Assembly: GCF_900143275.1 (NCBI RefSeq)
Contig: NZ_FSRO01000001.1
Coordinates: 558,001-622,000, forward strand
Direction of reading: 5' to 3'
Source: Nitrosomonas cryotolerans ATCC 49181
Lineage (GTDB): Bacteria > Pseudomonadota > Gammaproteobacteria > Burkholderiales > Nitrosomonadaceae
Length of the DNA stretch: 64,000 bases
Under the pieces are notes generated by a model that saw only the letters and a list, made by a program, of their open reading frames with translations, searched no databases and was not told where the DNA came from. Shown here in pieces: positions 18,028 through 27,002 of the stretch. The translations under genes were made by a program, and so were the position numbers. Within the stretch, counting starts at the first letter, position 1. Each line of letters opens with the position of its first letter.

Positions 18028-18876
18028 TTACTTGAGATGAGCCAACCGCTGTTTTGCCTTTTCTACGGCATCACTGTGAGGATACCTTGCAATCAGATTT
18101 TCTAGCGTTGCTTTGGCAGCGTGGGTGTTGGCCAGTTCCTGTTGACTGCTGGCAATATTAAGCAATGCATCAGGTGCTTTGTTGCTGTCAGGATAGGTAT
18201 TGATTAACTTTTTCTGAGCGTCAATGGCTTTCTGAAAATCCCGCAAAGCATAATAAGCATTACCGATCCAATAAGCAGCAGCTGGTGCGAGGCTGGTCAT
18301 GGGATAGTTACTTAGAAAGACTTCAAATTGTGAAATGGCACCAGTATAGTCTCCATTCTTAAATTGACTGTATGCTTTCTCATAAGCATCTTTTTCTATC
18401 GAATTGGCTGCGATCAGGTGTTTTCCTGATGACGCTGGAATAACTGACGAGACTGGCTTTGATGGCGATTCCAGTGCGGGTGTCGATGAGGGTATGGATT
18501 GGATCGAGCTGGTTGATGAATTCTGAGATTCAGGCATCACGGGGGCATTGCCTTGCTCAATACGTTGTAATCGGTTATCCAGATCGATATAAAAATCCTT
18601 TTGTCGTTTTTGCAGTAATTCATTCTCGTTGCCTAATACTTCTAACTGTCCACGTAGTTTTCCCAATTCGCTGCTTAATGTTTCAGCTTGAGCGTAGAGT
18701 TCTATCAGTGCCTGGTTTTTAAGTATTTCTTCTATTTTAGTAATACGCGCTTCCATTTCTTCCATTTGGCTGCGCAACATACTAATTTGTTCGCGTGCCT
18801 GGTCATCGCCAAATAGGCCTGCGTAACTCATACTACTGCTAATCAAAAAAAATAATAAGGAAGCGCGCAAAAACAT
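18028..18876 (-). CDS. cpoB: Cell division coordinator CpoB (YbgF)
   Basis: A 282-residue periplasmic protein that couples peptidoglycan synthesis to Tol-Pal constriction. The ATG at 18876, two bases after the pal stop codon, gives a signal peptide (MFLRASLLFFLISSSMSYAG). The longer frame from 18999 lies inside pal and is rejected. A trimerising coiled coil covers about residues 28-95, a Ser/Pro linker follows (SSTSSIQSIPSSTPAL), and three TPR-like repeats cover about 160-282 (YSQFKNGDYTGAISQFEVFL, AAAYWIGNAYYALRDFQKAI). Length and order match the family. Confidence 0.93.
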   Translation of the reverse strand: MFLRASLLFFLISSSMSYAGLFGDDQAREQISMLRSQMEEMEARITKIEEILKNQALIELYAQAETLSSELGKLRGQLEVLGNENELLQKRQKDFYIDLDNRLQRIEQGNAPVMPESQNSSTSSIQSIPSSTPALESPSKPVSSVIPASSGKHLIAANSIEKDAYEKAYSQFKNGDYTGAISQFEVFLSNYPMTSLAPAAAYWIGNAYYALRDFQKAIDAQKKLINTYPDSNKAPDALLNIASSQQELANTHAAKATLENLIARYPHSDAVEKAKQRLAHLK

Positions 18877-18877
18877 G

Positions 18878-19399
18878 TTACTCACCCCGATAAATAATAT
18901 CCGTACGGCGATTCTCTCTCTGTGATGCTTCGTCATGGCCAGTGGAACGTGGTTTTTCTTCTCCCAGGCTGACCGATTCGATTTGCGTATTTCGCGCACC
19001 CGATAATGTCATCATGTTTTTTACGCTATCGGCACGACGTTGGCCTAGTGCAAGATTATATTCTCGGCTGCCGCGTTCATCAGTATTGCCTTGTAACAAT
19101 AATCTGGCATTTGTATTATCCCGTAGATACCTGGCGTGAGCCAATACCAGTTCCCGATATTCATTTTTAACTGTATAGCTATCATAATCATAATACACGC
19201 TACGTTTTGACAAGATGCTATTGGGATCTTGTAGCGGATGGAAATCCATTCTGTCGGAACCTATTCCGTTTCTTTCTCCTATACCGCTACTATCGCTTGT
19301 TCCGAAGGATCGATCTTCGACCTCAGAAACAGGGGTGGTGGTCTGACTGGCACATGCGGATAACAAACCCAACATTAAAATACTCAACGCCCTTCTCAT
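18878..19399 (-). CDS. pal: Peptidoglycan-associated lipoprotein Pal
   Basis: A 173-residue outer-membrane lipoprotein. The signal peptide ends in the lipobox LLSAC with Cys 16 as the lipidated residue. The OmpA-like domain covers about residues 65-173; LLQGNTDERGSREYNLALGQ is the diaminopimelate-binding helix-loop, with the conserved Asp and Arg. It tethers the outer membrane to peptidoglycan and binds TolB. It lies between tolB and cpoB. Confidence 0.96.
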   Translation of the reverse strand: MRRALSILMLGLLSACASQTTTPVSEVEDRSFGTSDSSGIGERNGIGSDRMDFHPLQDPNSILSKRSVYYDYDSYTVKNEYRELVLAHARYLRDNTNARLLLQGNTDERGSREYNLALGQRRADSVKNMMTLSGARNTQIESVSLGEEKPRSTGHDEASQRENRRTDIIYRGE

Positions 19400-19440
19400 T
19401 TGTTGCTCCTGTTAAATCTAGTAGAATGGTGAATCTAGGT

Positions 19441-20793
19441 TTACTTTAATCTCGGTAAAGGTCCCCATGCAGGCTCTCTGATATCACCTGCTTGCATCGA
19501 AAGCTGTTGCCTAGTCTGACCGTCCCTTGAGACGGCCGATAATATACCACGCCCCCTGATTTCTGTGGCATACAAGATCATCTTATCGTTAGGAGCAAAA
19601 CTAGGGGATTCGTCTAATTGAGAATTTGTTAGTAGTTGCATCTGACGTGTCGTCATATCCTGCACGGCTACATTGTATTTGTTATTGTTGCGATGGATGA
19701 AAGTAAAGCTTCTTCCATCCTGGCTAAAGTGCGCGCTAACATTATAGTTTCCTTCAAAAGTCAGGCGTTCGGCGGTGCTGTTTGCAGTATCGGTGATTGA
19801 CATACGGTATATCTGTGGGCTACCTCCCCGATCGGAAGTAAAAATGATCGAGCGGCCATCGGGAGAAAAGCTTGGCTCGGTATCAATACCGGTACTCTTA
19901 CTCAATCTTCGCAGGCCGCTGCCGTCAGCATTGATTAGAAATATTTGGGAGCCTCCTTGTGCCGTTAAGACGATCGCCAGTTTTTTCCCGTCCGGTGACC
20001 AGCTCGGAGCACTGTTACTACCTTCAAAGTTGGCGAGTACCCTCCGTTGCCGGCTTGTCAGTGTTTGTATATAAATAACAGGCTTTTTGTTTTCAAATGA
20101 CACATATGCAAGCTGGTTGCCATCGGGTGACCAGGCTGGTGAAATAATCGGTTCAGTGTATTCGATGACAGATTGGGCATTATGTCCATCAGCATCTGCT
20201 ACCTGTAATGCGTATTTTTGCCCCTGTTTCATTACGTAGGCAATGCGGGTACTGAATACACCGGCATCGCCGGTAAGTGCCTCATAAATTATGTCAGCGA
20301 TACGGTGCGCGGCTGCACGTAACTGTGTTACAGGAACAGTGGTAGCTAAACCGGCCAGTTGAGTTTGTTTAGCTACATCCATCAAACGGAATCGTATATC
20401 TACTTGCCCTTCCGGCAACAAGGTCGTATGACCGATGACCAGTGCACTGGTACCTCGATTGGCCCATTCAGCATAAGCAATTTCTGACGGTTCATGTGGT
20501 CTGAGGCCTGCCGGGTCAATTAATTTGAATAGGCCGCTGCGCTGTAAATCAGCTGCCACCACTGCCGTAATGCTTTGTTGTAGTCTTTCTTCGGCGGAAA
20601 AGGGAATAATCGCAATTGGAATGCGCATTGTGCCACCGCCAAAAATTTCAATATCCAGTTCCGCATGTACTGGCTGACTAATCAGGCAGAACAATAAAAT
20701 AAACAGCCCGCTCGCGTATTGATAAAAACGCGTTAACATGGCAGAGACTGTTAGAAAGGTAGAATGATGTTTCTGATTATATAAATCATTCAT
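19441..20793 (-). CDS. tolB: Tol-Pal system protein TolB
   Basis: A 450-residue periplasmic protein. The start at 20793 overlaps the tolA stop codon and has AAGGTG nine bases upstream; the next ATG (20739) would give a more usual signal peptide (MLTRFYQYASGLFILLFCLI) but lacks a ribosome site, so a long n-region is possible. The N-terminal domain (about 45-180) is followed by a six-bladed beta propeller with repeated SWSPDGKKLA, SFSPDGRSII and SFAPNDKMIL blades, the Pal-binding face. Confidence 0.95.
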   Translation of the reverse strand: MNDLYNQKHHSTFLTVSAMLTRFYQYASGLFILLFCLISQPVHAELDIEIFGGGTMRIPIAIIPFSAEERLQQSITAVVAADLQRSGLFKLIDPAGLRPHEPSEIAYAEWANRGTSALVIGHTTLLPEGQVDIRFRLMDVAKQTQLAGLATTVPVTQLRAAAHRIADIIYEALTGDAGVFSTRIAYVMKQGQKYALQVADADGHNAQSVIEYTEPIISPAWSPDGNQLAYVSFENKKPVIYIQTLTSRQRRVLANFEGSNSAPSWSPDGKKLAIVLTAQGGSQIFLINADGSGLRRLSKSTGIDTEPSFSPDGRSIIFTSDRGGSPQIYRMSITDTANSTAERLTFEGNYNVSAHFSQDGRSFTFIHRNNNKYNVAVQDMTTRQMQLLTNSQLDESPSFAPNDKMILYATEIRGRGILSAVSRDGQTRQQLSMQAGDIREPAWGPLPRLK

Positions 20794-21910
20794 GATAATA
20801 CACCTTGATATTTAAGTTTCGAAACTCGGTAAACAGTGTTGGATCGGGTGGTAAGGGTAATGGTGCGGATATGAAAATAGCCCGCTCAACGGCGTTGTCA
20901 AAAGCAGGATGGCCACTGCTTTTGCGTAATTTTACGGCCAGAATATCGCCACCCGGAAGGAGTGTAACGCTAAACTCGGCTACGGGATTGCCCGGTAGAT
21001 TGGGTGGCGTGATAACCCGGCTTCTGATTTTAGCGACAATCATGGCTTTGTATTTGTCTACTTCGCCCATTAAGCGGGCGCGTGCAGCTGCTTGCTGCGC
21101 CTGTTCGCGCTGAAGTCGTTGCGCCTCAGCCTGTTCTGCGGCTAGCTGTATTTTTCGTTGTGTCTCTTGTTCGAGTCGTTGTGCCTCAGCTCTTTGTGCC
21201 GCCTGTCGTTTTTGTTCATCACGTAGTCGTTCCTGTTCACGTTCGAGTCGTTGTGCCTCAGCTTTTTGTGCCGCCTGTCGTTTTTGTTCATCACGCAGCC
21301 GTTCCTGTTCACGCAACCGCTCCTGTTCCTGCTTATGCTGTAGTTGTGCTTGCATTGCGTTTTTTTGCTTTTCCAGATTTTTTTTGTCTTGATCTTCTGG
21401 TGTCGGCTTTTTTTCTTCTATTGGCTTCAAGTCTTTAGTTTTATCCTTGAGCGCTATATCCGGTTTTTTTATCGGTGCTGGTGCCGCTGTCTTTGATGGC
21501 AGTGGTTCCGCCTGAATGGCTTGTTGAACCGGCTTGGCTGGTGATGGCTCTGCTTTAGCCGGTTGTTGTATGGGTTTGGGCGGCAAAGATGCGACCTTAA
21601 CCGGTTGCTGAACCGGTTGTTTGGATTGTAGTGGTTCTGCTTTAGCCGATGGCTGCATAGGTTTGGGCGGTGAAGGGGCTATCTTAACCGGTGGTTGAGT
21701 CACTCTCGGTTTTAAAGAGGCTTCCTTTTGAGATGATTGCACTGGTTGAGGCAGTTCATGCCACAAATCGACGACCATCCCTTCAAGTGGCGGATCATTC
21801 CATTGCAAGCCAAAAACCATAACAATTGCAAAAATGATATGTATCAGTAGCGTTAGGATACTCGCTAATAACAAGCCCGGTTCAGAGCGTGATGAATCCC
21901 GTAATGCCAT
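20786..21910 (-). CDS. tolA: Tol-Pal system protein TolA
   Basis: A 374-residue inner-membrane protein. One transmembrane segment is at about residues 13-33 (LLLASILTLLIHIIFAIVMVFG). A Pro/Lys-rich stretch follows (about 60-140), then a long charged helix (about 150-285) and a C-terminal TonB/TolA-C domain (about 285-374, GNPVAEFSVTLLPGGDIL). The helix contains two near-identical 24-residue units encoded by a 72-bp tandem repeat (21169-21312). TolA transmits energy from TolQR to Pal/TolB. It overlaps tolB by eight bases. Confidence 0.93.
   Translation of the reverse strand: MALRDSSRSEPGLLLASILTLLIHIIFAIVMVFGLQWNDPPLEGMVVDLWHELPQPVQSSQKEASLKPRVTQPPVKIAPSPPKPMQPSAKAEPLQSKQPVQQPVKVASLPPKPIQQPAKAEPSPAKPVQQAIQAEPLPSKTAAPAPIKKPDIALKDKTKDLKPIEEKKPTPEDQDKKNLEKQKNAMQAQLQHKQEQERLREQERLRDEQKRQAAQKAEAQRLEREQERLRDEQKRQAAQRAEAQRLEQETQRKIQLAAEQAEAQRLQREQAQQAAARARLMGEVDKYKAMIVAKIRSRVITPPNLPGNPVAEFSVTLLPGGDILAVKLRKSSGHPAFDNAVERAIFISAPLPLPPDPTLFTEFRNLNIKVYYHE
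21169..21312 (-). repeat. 72-bp tandem repeat inside tolA
   Basis: Two adjacent 72-bp units (21169-21240 and 21241-21312) differ at about four positions and encode 24-residue helix units of the type LRDEQKRQAAQ...AEAQRLE. The units preserve the frame, so changes in copy number would lengthen or shorten the TolA periplasmic helix without breaking it. Confidence 0.85.
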
Positions 21911-21935
21911 TGCACTTATTGTATCCCTGAGTTTT

Positions 21936-22352
21936 TCATTTTTGCCTGGCCAAGAGGCCCACTTTTTGCACCTGGTGTTGCTGCAGAATATCCATTACAT
22001 TAATTATGGCTTCATAGCGTATATTTTTATCAGCAGCAATGACGACGGGTTGATCGATATTCTGTGCCTGTTTTTGTTTGATTGCTTCAATCAATTGCTT
22101 ATGATCTACTTTTTGTTCAATACCCGTTTTGGCGCGATCACGCAAGGTGAGGCTGCCGTCTGCTTTGATATTGACTTCAAGTGGTGCAACCGGTGGGGTC
22201 AGAGATTGACCAATCTGTGGTAATTCAATCTGACCCGGACTAATCAGTGGTGCTGTAATCATAAAAATAATTAACAGAACCAGCATGACATCAATGTAGG
22301 GTACAACATTAATGTCATGCTTTAAACGGCGCTTACTACGGCGTTCGGTCAT
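21936..22352 (-). CDS. tolR: Tol-Pal system protein TolR (ExbD family)
   Basis: A 138-residue protein with one transmembrane segment (about 16-37, VPYIDVMLVLLIIFMITAPL) containing the proton-path Asp in YIDVMLVLL. The periplasmic domain follows (ADKNIRYEAIINVMDILQ near the C-terminus). It forms the proton channel with TolQ, 20 bases upstream of it in the operon. Confidence 0.95.
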   Translation of the reverse strand: MTERRSKRRLKHDINVVPYIDVMLVLLIIFMITAPLISPGQIELPQIGQSLTPPVAPLEVNIKADGSLTLRDRAKTGIEQKVDHKQLIEAIKQKQAQNIDQPVVIAADKNIRYEAIINVMDILQQHQVQKVGLLARQK

Positions 22353-22372
22353 GCAATCCTCATTCGATCTAT

Positions 22373-23056
22373 TTATTCTGCTACCCGCCGTTGTAACACA
22401 TTGGACAGTTCTTCCATAAAGCTTTCATAACGCGTTGCCAACTGGTCGATATCACTGGCATAGCGATTATAAGCAATCACTGCGGGAATTGCTGCGAACA
22501 ACCCCATTGCCGTTGCTATCAAAGCTTCAGCAATCCCTGGTGCCACATGCGCAATAGTTGCCTGGGTCATATTGGATAGACTCCGGAAAGAATTCATAAT
22601 TCCCCATACAGTGCCCAACAAGCCGATATAAGGGCTTACTGATCCTGCTGTTGCCAGGAAAGATAGGTGTAATTCGAGTTTATCCATTTCTCGCTGATAG
22701 GTAGCCCGCATGGCTCTACGAGTACCGTCCATGACAGTGCTGACATCGGTGCCTGGTGCATGCTTGGCAAATTCGCGATAGCCTGCTTCAAAGATACGTT
22801 CCATGCTCCCTGAAGAATAGCGCGCATTAGCGGCACGCTGATAAAGGGTATGCAAGTCAGCGCCTCGCCAGAAAATATCTTCAAATTCATCACTTTGTTT
22901 TATCGTATATCGGATAACAAACATTTTGCGAAAGATAAACCACCAGGACAGGAAAGAAGTGAGCAATAAAACTACCATGATCAGCTGTACCGGTAAACTC
23001 GCACTACTAATAAGGTTAAGAAGTGATAAATCCTGATTAACTGTTATAGCGCTCAT
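22373..23056 (-). CDS. tolQ: Tol-Pal system protein TolQ (ExbB/MotA family)
   Basis: A 227-residue inner-membrane protein with three hydrophobic segments: about 18-40 (LPVQLIMVVLLLTSFLSWWF), 133-155 (ATAGSVSPYIGLLGTVWGIM) and 170-190 (GIAEALIATAMGLFAAIPAV). The GLLGTVWGIMNSF and EALIATAMGL blocks are family signatures. It conducts protons with TolR. The start overlaps ybgC by four bases (ATGA). Confidence 0.95.
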   Translation of the reverse strand: MSAITVNQDLSLLNLISSASLPVQLIMVVLLLTSFLSWWFIFRKMFVIRYTIKQSDEFEDIFWRGADLHTLYQRAANARYSSGSMERIFEAGYREFAKHAPGTDVSTVMDGTRRAMRATYQREMDKLELHLSFLATAGSVSPYIGLLGTVWGIMNSFRSLSNMTQATIAHVAPGIAEALIATAMGLFAAIPAVIAYNRYASDIDQLATRYESFMEELSNVLQRRVAE

Positions 23057-23505
23057 GATAGATTTCCAAATTTGTGACGCAATGGTGCAGGCACGCTTAC
23101 TGGTTTAAGACTTTCAGTGCCCACACAGACTGCATGAATCATAGCGCTAACTAGCATGACATCATGACAGAATATCTGTTGCGATATTGTAATGCGACTC
23201 CTACCCATCTCCACTGGCTGTACCGTAACTTGTAATAAATTATCCAAGACCGCGGGTTTGAAATATTCAATTTCAAGCGAACGAAGCATAAAAAACATCT
23301 TGTGAGTTTGGCTTAGTGAATGCACGTCGAATCCCAGTTCTCTTAGCCATTCATAGCGCGCGCGCTCCATGAAATTTAGATGTGTTGCGTGATAAACGAC
23401 ACCCGCTGCGTCAGTATCCTGATAATAGACGCGAATGGGTAGCGTAAAAATATCTTGTGATATTTTCTGATTTCTATCTATTTGTTTATTAATCTTAATG
23501 CTCAT
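23053..23505 (-). CDS. ybgC: Acyl-CoA thioesterase YbgC
   Basis: A 150-residue hot-dog-fold thioesterase. RVYYQDTDAAGVVYHATHLNF at about residues 26-46 holds the catalytic Asp of the 4-hydroxybenzoyl-CoA thioesterase type (DTDAAGVVYH). The N-terminus is about 15 residues longer than usual; an alternative start further in is possible, but no better ribosome site is visible. First gene of the tol-pal operon. Confidence 0.92.
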   Translation of the reverse strand: MSIKINKQIDRNQKISQDIFTLPIRVYYQDTDAAGVVYHATHLNFMERARYEWLRELGFDVHSLSQTHKMFFMLRSLEIEYFKPAVLDNLLQVTVQPVEMGRSRITISQQIFCHDVMLVSAMIHAVCVGTESLKPVSVPAPLRHKFGNLS

Positions 23506-23897
23506 TTAACTCAGATTTTTTATGTATAAAGGCTGCATTTTAAAAAGTATATTTTCGCTACGATACGATGCTAATTTCAAGCATGACCAAATGCATCCTC
23601 GTTTGAAAATTTATATAAGACTCAGTATTAGCAAAAGCGTGTATTCTGACATAAATTTGAACTGTGCTATATGTGTTTTCGTGGGGTTTGATTGCTGTTT
23701 CTGAAAGTACTTTATATTTTTGAAAACCGAAGTTGTGAAGCGCAATGATAAAGTGATGAAGGCTGTTGCGTCATCTATTTATTTGCCGATACTGCGGGTG
23801 TATTTCATGAAGTCCGCGTGTGCCGTATAAACTTTCTGAACGCTCCTTGAATGATAGCCATGTTATTGTATGTGCGTGGAAAGATGATGGGTAACAT

Positions 23898-23954
23898 ATG
23901 TGTGGTCGTTTCACCCAGATCCCCGGGGATTCGATCTTCAAACTGGGAAGGTAA
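23898..23954 (+). pseudogene. SRAP-domain (YedK/HMCES-like) gene fragment
   Basis: An 18-codon frame reads MCGRFTQIPGDSIFKLGR then TAA. MCGRFT is the near-invariant start of SRAP proteins, whose Cys 2 forms a thiazolidine crosslink with abasic sites in single-stranded DNA. The rest of the ~220-residue domain (including its Asn, Glu and His) is absent. The surrounding 23506-24261 gap shows no other gene; the rest of it looks degenerate. Confidence 0.5.
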
Positions 23955-24261
23955 GAGATTTACTCAGCCGTCATGCGATTTAGAATCATGCAGTGTATCG
24001 CAATGAGCGTAATCTATGCGCAAGTCGGGATAGGCTGGGTCCTGTTTTTTTAAAGAATCGGTTTGCGCAGGATTAATTCAGAAATGTCGGGATTGGTCTT
24101 GAAATATTGAGGGGTCAGTGATTGCATGGATTCAAAAAACAACGAATACCATTAAGAAAATAATAAGCGCCATAATAAATGTGTTTTTTACAAGCTTTGT
24201 GAACTATAGTTGCTGTTAAAATTTCTATTTCCATATTCTTAGGCTGTACTCTTAATCTTAG

Positions 24262-25443
24262 ATGGCTTACCCTAAACCGAAAATTCCGATACAACCAGTC
24301 TTGTCGCTGGAATCTTTTAACCTAAATCGCGATGATGGTGATGTACCATCTGTCTTGCATGCACGTCATGCTAAATTTGTCACGAGTGGTAGGATAGCCA
24401 TTGCGATGGCGCTGCAACAGATGGGAATTGGGAAAGGTGACACAGTCATGTTACCGGCCTACCATTGTCCGGCTATGGTTGAACCAGTCATTTGGTCGGG
24501 CGCAACCCCCATCTTTTACAAAATACATCCCGATACGTCAGTAGATCTGAATGATGTTCAAGGTAAACTGGATGCATCAGTAAAATTGCTGATAGTGGCG
24601 CATTATTTTGGTTTTCCGCAGGATTTGTTGAAAATAAGTGACTTTTGTAATCAACATGCACTTTACTTGCTGGAAGATTGCGCGCACTGTTTTTTTGGGA
24701 AATATAAGAATAAACCACTGGGGACTTATGGTGATTATGCCATCGCAAGCACCATGAAGTTTTTTCCTGTTTATGAGGGGGGGTGCCTGGTTTCTGATCG
24801 TCATCATATTAACCTGTCACCGCTTAATTCAGCTGGACTGGGGTTTGAAGTAAAAGCGACTTTAAACACACTGGAAAAAAGTTTTGAATATGGAAGAATG
24901 AAATGGTTGCAGAAAATCCTGTTCGCGCCAATGTGGCTTAAAGATTTTATATGGAAGTCGGTGAAACGCAAAGCATCATTGGGTAAAGTGTCGATCGGAC
25001 CAGGCGCGTCTGATGGAGGCTTCGGGTTCGAGGCTAAATGGCTTGGTAAACAATCCGCTTTTTTCTCTCGTTATCTGATTAAGCATGTTTCGAGAGCACG
25101 TATTGTTTCAGAGCGACGTAAAAATTATATCATTTTGCAGGAGGCGTTGAGCGGGTTACCGGGATGTAGGCCTTTATTTTCAGGATTGCCTGAAGACGTT
25201 ATTCCGCAAGTATTTCCACTGATCGTAAATGAACCAGAAAAGATCTTTCCGATTTTGAAGAATGCAGGTGTGCCTATTATTCGCTTTGGAGAGTTTTTAT
25301 GGGATGGGGTTGATGCAACAGTGTGTTCAGCCAGCGTAGATTTATCGCGGCACTTGCTACAGTTTCCTTGCCACCAAGAGTTGCGGGCAGAAGAACAGGC
25401 GTGGATGATCGCCCAGATCAGAAAAGTGTTTTTATCAATTTAA
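24262..25443 (+). CDS. DegT/DnrJ/EryC1/StrS-family aminotransferase
   Basis: A 393-residue PLP-dependent aminotransferase of the type that makes amino sugars for surface glycans. MLPAYHCPAMVEPVIWSGA is the standard N-terminal block, LLEDCAHCFFGKY holds the cofactor-contacting Asp, and ASTMKFFPVYEGG places the Schiff-base Lys at about residue 170. No strong ribosome site precedes the ATG. The following FemAB-like gene starts 20 bases after the stop codon, so it probably belongs to the exosortase-associated polysaccharide locus. Confidence 0.85.
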   Translation: MAYPKPKIPIQPVLSLESFNLNRDDGDVPSVLHARHAKFVTSGRIAIAMALQQMGIGKGDTVMLPAYHCPAMVEPVIWSGATPIFYKIHPDTSVDLNDVQGKLDASVKLLIVAHYFGFPQDLLKISDFCNQHALYLLEDCAHCFFGKYKNKPLGTYGDYAIASTMKFFPVYEGGCLVSDRHHINLSPLNSAGLGFEVKATLNTLEKSFEYGRMKWLQKILFAPMWLKDFIWKSVKRKASLGKVSIGPGASDGGFGFEAKWLGKQSAFFSRYLIKHVSRARIVSERRKNYIILQEALSGLPGCRPLFSGLPEDVIPQVFPLIVNEPEKIFPILKNAGVPIIRFGEFLWDGVDATVCSASVDLSRHLLQFPCHQELRAEEQAWMIAQIRKVFLSI

Positions 25444-25463
25444 ATCTCATTACCTCATTAAAT

Positions 25464-26501
25464 ATGAAGTGGAAACTATATCCTATTAGTGAATTTAGGG
25501 ACCATCAACATGAGTGGGAGCGCCTGAATCAGAATACGACCGCTTCACCACTATTGAGTCTTGGTTTTGTTATGCCGCTAATTGAAACATTTAGTAGCGG
25601 TAAGGAAGTTCTGGCTTGTTGTGAAATTGAAGGTGAAGTACAGGCGATGGCGATTCTGATTCAGAAAAGTCGTTGGGTATGGACTACTTTTCAGCCTTCC
25701 CAAGCGCCGCTCGGTATGTGGATTAGCAAGGCGGGCAACGACTGGTTGCAGTGTCTCTCTGAGCTAATGAAAGTGCTGCCCGGGTTCCCCTTAGTGCTGG
25801 GTGTAACCCAGCAGGATCCTGATTTGATATCCCGGCCATTGGATGATGGAAAGTTAAGAACACTTGATTATATACAGACAGCCAGTATTACGATTGAGGG
25901 GAACTTTGAAGATTACTGGCGTGCGCGTGGCAAGAATTTACGACAGAATATCAAGAAACAGAGAAATAAACTGGAGAAGAATCATTTAGATACATTTCTT
26001 CAGGTAAGCATCAACCCGGATGAGGTTTCGCGGGTGATTATAGACTACGGAAAAATTGAAAGTGCCGGCTGGAAAGCCAAATATGGAACTGCGATTCATC
26101 CAGCTAATGATCAAGGAAAGTTTTATCAGGCTATGCTGGAAGCTTTTTGCAGTCAAGGCAAGGGGCGTATTTATCGTTACTGGTATAACGACCAAATTGT
26201 TGCGATGGATTTGTGTATTGAGGACAACGCAAGCATCATCATATTGAAAACCACGTATGACGAAAAGCTTGGCGATACCACTTCGCCGGCCTTGTTAATG
26301 CGCGAAGAAGAATTCAGGCAGTTGTTTGATGAGAAAAAATTAGAGAAAATTGAGTTCTACGGCAAACTCATGGATTGGCATACTAAATGGAGTAAAGAAA
26401 TCCGTACGATGTATCATGTTAATTATTTTCGCTGGACAATTTTATTATTTCTGCGTCACTTCATACGTACAGTTACAACTGTATTCAGGAAAATCAAGTA
26501 A
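25464..26501 (+). CDS. FemAB/GNAT-like protein of the exosortase-A (PEP-CTERM) locus
   Basis: A 345-residue protein resembling the FemAB-type family found with XrtA systems. It begins MKWKLYPISEFRDHQHEWER. SINPDEVSRVIIDYGKIESAGWKAK and the C-terminal acetyltransferase-like YRYWYNDQIVAMDLCIEDN are typical of GNAT domains. The ATG at 25464 is chosen; the longer frame from 25323 lies inside the aminotransferase gene. The role is probably acyl or aminoacyl transfer to an envelope polymer; the true acceptor is unknown. Confidence 0.75.
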   Translation: MKWKLYPISEFRDHQHEWERLNQNTTASPLLSLGFVMPLIETFSSGKEVLACCEIEGEVQAMAILIQKSRWVWTTFQPSQAPLGMWISKAGNDWLQCLSELMKVLPGFPLVLGVTQQDPDLISRPLDDGKLRTLDYIQTASITIEGNFEDYWRARGKNLRQNIKKQRNKLEKNHLDTFLQVSINPDEVSRVIIDYGKIESAGWKAKYGTAIHPANDQGKFYQAMLEAFCSQGKGRIYRYWYNDQIVAMDLCIEDNASIIILKTTYDEKLGDTTSPALLMREEEFRQLFDEKKLEKIEFYGKLMDWHTKWSKEIRTMYHVNYFRWTILLFLRHFIRTVTTVFRKIK

Positions 26502-26750
26502 CAGCGTATCTTTTGTGTAAAAAAAGATTGCCATAGGCGCAAGAGAATGATTTATTATTTTGTATAACATAAGTATCATTCTGCGTTTTTTATGTTGAGA
26601 TCAAGTGTAATGCGCTGTGAGGATTAGCGTAACCGAGTCTTTCTGCCGGATAATCTTACAAACAGGATTATTTAAAGGAGCCCGTTATAATATGCAGGAA
26701 TGTAAAAATATTTCTCCCACTCCGCCAAACAAATTAACTCTGGAGTAATC

Positions 26751-27002
26751 ATGCAGCATCTTGAAGAAGTGAAAAATATCCTGGCTGATGTGCTTTGTCT
26801 TGGTGAACGAAGAAATGACCTGGAAGAAGATTCGATATTGCTGGGTAATATCCCGGAGCTGGATTCGATGGCGGTTGTTAATGTCATCACTACTTTGGAA
26901 GAATATTATGGGATTGCTATTGATGATGATGAAATTAGCGCTAGGATTTTTGAAACCTTGGGTAGTCTCACCCGCTTTATCGAGCAAAAATTGGCTGAAT
27001 GA
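26751..27002 (+). CDS. Acyl carrier protein of the exosortase-A locus
   Basis: An 83-residue protein with the phosphopantetheine site in PELDSMAVVN (Ser about residue 39), in an acidic, mostly helical sequence. It overlaps the next gene by four bases (ATGA). XrtA clusters usually carry a dedicated carrier protein with an acyl-CoA ligase and two hydrolases; the hydrolases follow here but no ligase is visible. The gene follows a 249-base gap that begins a new unit. Confidence 0.88.
   Translation: MQHLEEVKNILADVLCLGERRNDLEEDSILLGNIPELDSMAVVNVITTLEEYYGIAIDDDEISARIFETLGSLTRFIEQKLAE

Noticed and set aside
20974-21320. Plus-strand frames opposite tolA rich in Val and Pro
   Set aside because: They are antisense shadows of the TolA charged helix repeat.
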